NCBI RefSeq assembly: GCF_026711005.1
Contig: NZ_JAPPVJ010000001.1
Location: 124,001-188,000 of the forward strand
Direction: 5' to 3'
Length of the DNA stretch: 64,000 bases
Origin: Sphingobacterium sp. UT-1RO-CII-1
GTDB lineage: Bacteria > Bacteroidota > Bacteroidia > Sphingobacteriales > Sphingobacteriaceae
In this document: piece after piece, positions 63,701-64,000 of the stretch
Layout of the letters: every line of letters starts with the position of its first letter
Numbering within the stretch: position 1 is the first letter of the stretch
Position numbers and translations under genes: made by a program
Notes under the pieces: generated by a model
Told to the model about the DNA's origin: nothing
Database searches by the model: none
Seen by the model: the letters and a program-made list of their open reading frames with translations, nothing else

Positions 63701-64000
63701 AAAGTCGGTAAAGATATGAAACTTGTTGCTTCCGCGATTCAGTCGTTGCAAGAGCAAGATATTGCACAGTTGGAAAAGGAAGGTATACTCCAGCTTTCCA
63801 ACACAGATTACAGTATCAATACAGGTGATGTGGAAATAATTGCAGAAGATGTTGCAGGTTGGCAGGTAGCAAATTTAGGTCGTTTAACCGTTGCTTTAGA
63901 TATTAATATAACAGATGAGCTGAAAAAAGAAGGAATTTCACGTGAACTTGTTAATAGAATACAGACATTAAGAAAGGATAAAAACTTCGAAGTTACAGAT
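60764..64000 (+). CDS. ileS: Isoleucyl-tRNA synthetase, 3' end cut by window edge
   Basis: IleS charges tRNA-Ile (EC 6.1.1.5). The frame is open from ATG 60764 to the last base of the window, 1079 codons, all in one frame. The class I HIGH motif appears as GPPSANGMPGIHH (about 45-57), the editing domain and WTTTPWTLPSNTALV follow, then the KMSKS equivalent as KMSKR (687-691) and the anticodon-binding helices with WYVRLCRRRFW. The length and KMSKR fit the larger, eukaryote-like (type 2) IleRS found in some bacteria. The C-terminal tail lies beyond the window. Confidence 0.96.
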   Translation, partial: MYKEYKQLNLPEIGKEILKRWESENIFEKSISNRPENKPYTFFEGPPSANGMPGIHHVMSRSIKDIFCRYKTLKGFQVKRKGGWDTHGLPIELAVEKKLGITKVDIGDKISVEDYNKACREEVMKYTDIWNDLTLKMGYWVDLENPYITYETNYIETLWYLLKELHKKGLLYKGYTIQPYSPAAGTGLSSHELNQPGTYQDVKDTTIVAQFRLDKKQVHPLMSSLLDTTDEDLAFLAWTTTPWTLPSNTALVVGKNIDYVKVKTFNQYTGTPVSVVLAKNLLYKHFKKEGENGSFQDFKIGDKVIPWEVSAKFRGEEMLGLRYQQLMPYITNKALVEKAFRIIPGDFVTTEDGTGIVHAAPTYGADDFRVCQENKIPAILVRDENGKDVPTVDRTGKFITAITDFAGLYVKEEYYSNEERAAEDFRPTDVLIAIKLKEENKAFDVKKYEHTYPHCWRTDKPILYYPLDSWFIRTTAVKEKLVALNKEINWKPEATGTGRFGNWLENLVDWNLSRSRYWGTPLPIWRSSDENEEICIGSLPELKNVLQESIASSVLTAEEKAINQQYLDKFDTEALDLHRPYVDDIILVSDNGQKMYREPDLIDVWFDSGAMPYAQWGLDHDKLAKGENLPFKEGFQQAFPADFIAEGVDQTRGWFFTLHAISTMICDSVSFKNVVSNGLVLDKNGNKMSKRLGNGVDPFSAIEQYSADATRWYMISNAAPWDNLKFNIEGLDEVRRKFFGTLYNTYAFFALYANIDKFTYQEVDIAIQERPEIDRWIISLLNSLTKEVDNFYADYEPTKAARAIQNFVDEHLSNWYVRLCRRRFWKGDYSQDKVSAYQTLYTCLNTIAKLMSPISPFFSDNLYLDLNEGTKKESFESVHLADYPVYNGELVDKDLEERMSLAQEISSLTLSLRKKTSINVRQPLNKILIPVLDLNFQEKIEKVKELILSETNIKEIEFITDTTGIIKKKIKPNFKSLGAKVGKDMKLVASAIQSLQEQDIAQLEKEGILQLSNTDYSINTGDVEIIAEDVAGWQVANLGRLTVALDINITDELKKEGISRELVNRIQTLRKDKNFEVTD

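Noticed and set aside
1..64000. CRISPR array, insertion sequence or prophage
   Set aside because: No regularly spaced direct repeats, transposase, integrase or terminal inverted repeats were found.

Overview
The window is a chromosomal segment from an AT-rich member of the Bacteroidota, most likely the Sphingobacteriaceae (Sphingobacterium, Olivibacter or Pedobacter relatives). The evidence is a SusC/SusD pair under a FecI-type sigma factor and FecR anti-sigma factor, the bacillithiol gene bshA, a BlaI plus M56-TonB pair, Bacteroidota-style TatC and NuoA, and housekeeping genes with 'MK..' signal peptides typical of the phylum. Both ends cut a gene: an unrecognised protein on the left and isoleucyl-tRNA synthetase on the right. 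I saw no rRNA, tRNA, CRISPR array, insertion sequence or prophage.

Layout. 1-1.8 kb: an unknown partial gene and a secreted protein built from 20-residue repeats. 1.8-6 kb (minus): a xylose operon, xylB-xylA-sugar phosphate isomerase-like protein. 6.4-17.9 kb (minus): a nutrient-acquisition locus made of sigma factor, FecR, TonB-dependent transducer (SusC with an STN domain), SusD, lipoprotein, NPP-type phosphodiesterase and Tat-exported metallophosphoesterase, followed after a strong terminator by a sulfatase. It has no glycoside hydrolase, so the cargo is more likely a phospho- or sulfo-ester than a plain glycan. 18.4-20.7 kb: an alpha/beta hydrolase, a kinase-fold protein that has lost catalytic residues, and a small unknown protein. 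20.8-27.8 kb (minus): an RND tripartite efflux pump with an AraC-family regulator upstream.

28.3-37.4 kb (plus): an NTF2-like protein, queH, then the conserved fatty-acid block yceD-like/rpmF/plsX/fabH/accB/accC, then tatC-rpiB-M28 peptidase. 37.8-42.1 kb (plus): a five-gene unit of ABC ATPase, permease, YtrA-type GntR regulator, GIN-like secreted protein and S41 protease. 42.2-44.1 kb: cbpA/cbpM chaperone pair and purC. 44.2-46.7 kb (minus): BlaI repressor, M56 metalloprotease fused to a TonB C-terminal domain, and a lipoprotein, preceded by two tandem operator-like palindromes. 46.9-51.2 kb: arfB, bshA, pyrH-frr and a secreted TIM-barrel protein. 51.2-59.4 kb (minus): purK-purE, nuoA-nuoB without the rest of the nuo operon, ffh, a YugP-like zinc protease, ECF sigma plus hemerythrin, and glyA. 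59.5-64 kb: an unknown membrane-anchored protein, an A-type iron-sulfur carrier and ileS.

Terminators are unusually easy to read here: many gene ends carry long perfect hairpins, several serving convergent genes. They define transcription units well. Several promoter regions carry clean inverted repeats, which are listed as candidate operators; no binding protein was demonstrated for any of them.
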